Source: an uncultured Erysipelotrichaceae bacterium
GTDB taxonomy: Bacteria; Bacillota_I; Bacilli_A; Erysipelotrichales; Coprobacillaceae
Direction: 5' to 3'
Assembly (NCBI GenBank): GCA_937917505.1
Contig: CALDMQ010000030.1
Coordinates: 1-5,670 of the forward strand
DNA length: 5,670 nt
Below, in pieces: positions 5,668-5,670 of the stretch (positions are counted from its first letter, which is position 1; the number at the start of each line of letters is the position of its first letter). The position numbers were made by a program, and so were the translations under genes. The notes under the pieces are model-generated. The model saw nothing but the letters and a program-made list of their open reading frames with translations, was not told the DNA's origin and searched no databases.

Positions 5668-5670
5668 ATG
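5668..5670 (+). CDS. Start codon of the next plus-strand gene (cut by window end)
   Basis: ATG at the last three bases is preceded by AAAGGAG (5652-5658) with a nine-base gap, a convincing ribosome binding site. The upstream 5514-5650 stretch is AT-rich, with TATAAT strings at 5579-5584 and 5627-5632 that could be -10 boxes but lack good -35 partners. Nothing of the product is visible. Confidence 0.55.

Noticed and set aside
1..5670. CRISPR array, insertion sequence, tRNA or prophage signal
   Set aside because: No regularly spaced repeats, transposase or integrase fragments, terminal repeats or tRNA-like cloverleaf were seen on either strand.

Overview
This is an AT-rich, low-GC Gram-positive (Firmicutes) chromosomal window. 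It has strong AAGGAGG-type ribosome binding sites, A/T-ending codons, sigma-A-like promoters and simple hairpin-plus-T-run terminators. TGA behaves as a stop. The style, and a decayed PAS-GGDEF-EAL gene typical of gut Firmicutes, suggest an Erysipelotrichia/Coprobacillaceae-like bacterium; that placement is inference, not proven here.

Left part (1-1443). A small DUF3783-type gene (32-400, plus) ends in a terminator at 453-494, preceded directly by a second small hairpin. The next ~900 bases contain no intact gene. Read on the minus strand in three shifting frames, they hold the wreck of a PAS-GGDEF-EAL cyclic-di-GMP signalling gene (about 1407 down to 568). It has several frameshifts and stops, and an internal deletion that removed the end of GGDEF and most of EAL.

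Middle part (1417-2990), minus strand. Four close genes run right to left: a four-helix DUF2975 membrane protein, a YozG-like Cro/C1 repressor, a small lipoprotein whose start overlaps the repressor's end, and a YqfQ/VrrA-family protein. A minus-strand terminator at 1417-1443 closes the group. The first two are a known membrane-protein/regulator pair. The lipoprotein looks like an added partner. YqfQ belongs by synteny with the helicase gene next door.

Right part (2990-5670), plus strand. A divergent promoter region with a perfect TTTATCG-N5-CGATAAA palindrome leads into cshB (DEAD-box RNA helicase) and nfo (endonuclease IV, all nine metal ligands present). These two are 3 nt apart and share a terminator at 5313-5343. 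The yqfQ-cshB-nfo neighbourhood matches Bacillus yqfQ-yqfR-yqfS, but here yqfQ is inverted and separated from cshB by the DUF2975/repressor/lipoprotein cassette. After nfo, a small unrecognised minus-strand ORF (5513-5262) reads back through the nfo terminator into the nfo 3' end. The window closes on the start codon of another plus-strand gene.

No CRISPR array, insertion sequence, tRNA or rRNA was seen. No clear new defence or biosynthetic system is present. The most notable items are the hidden c-di-GMP pseudogene, the divergent-region palindrome and the rearranged yqfQ-cshB-nfo locus.
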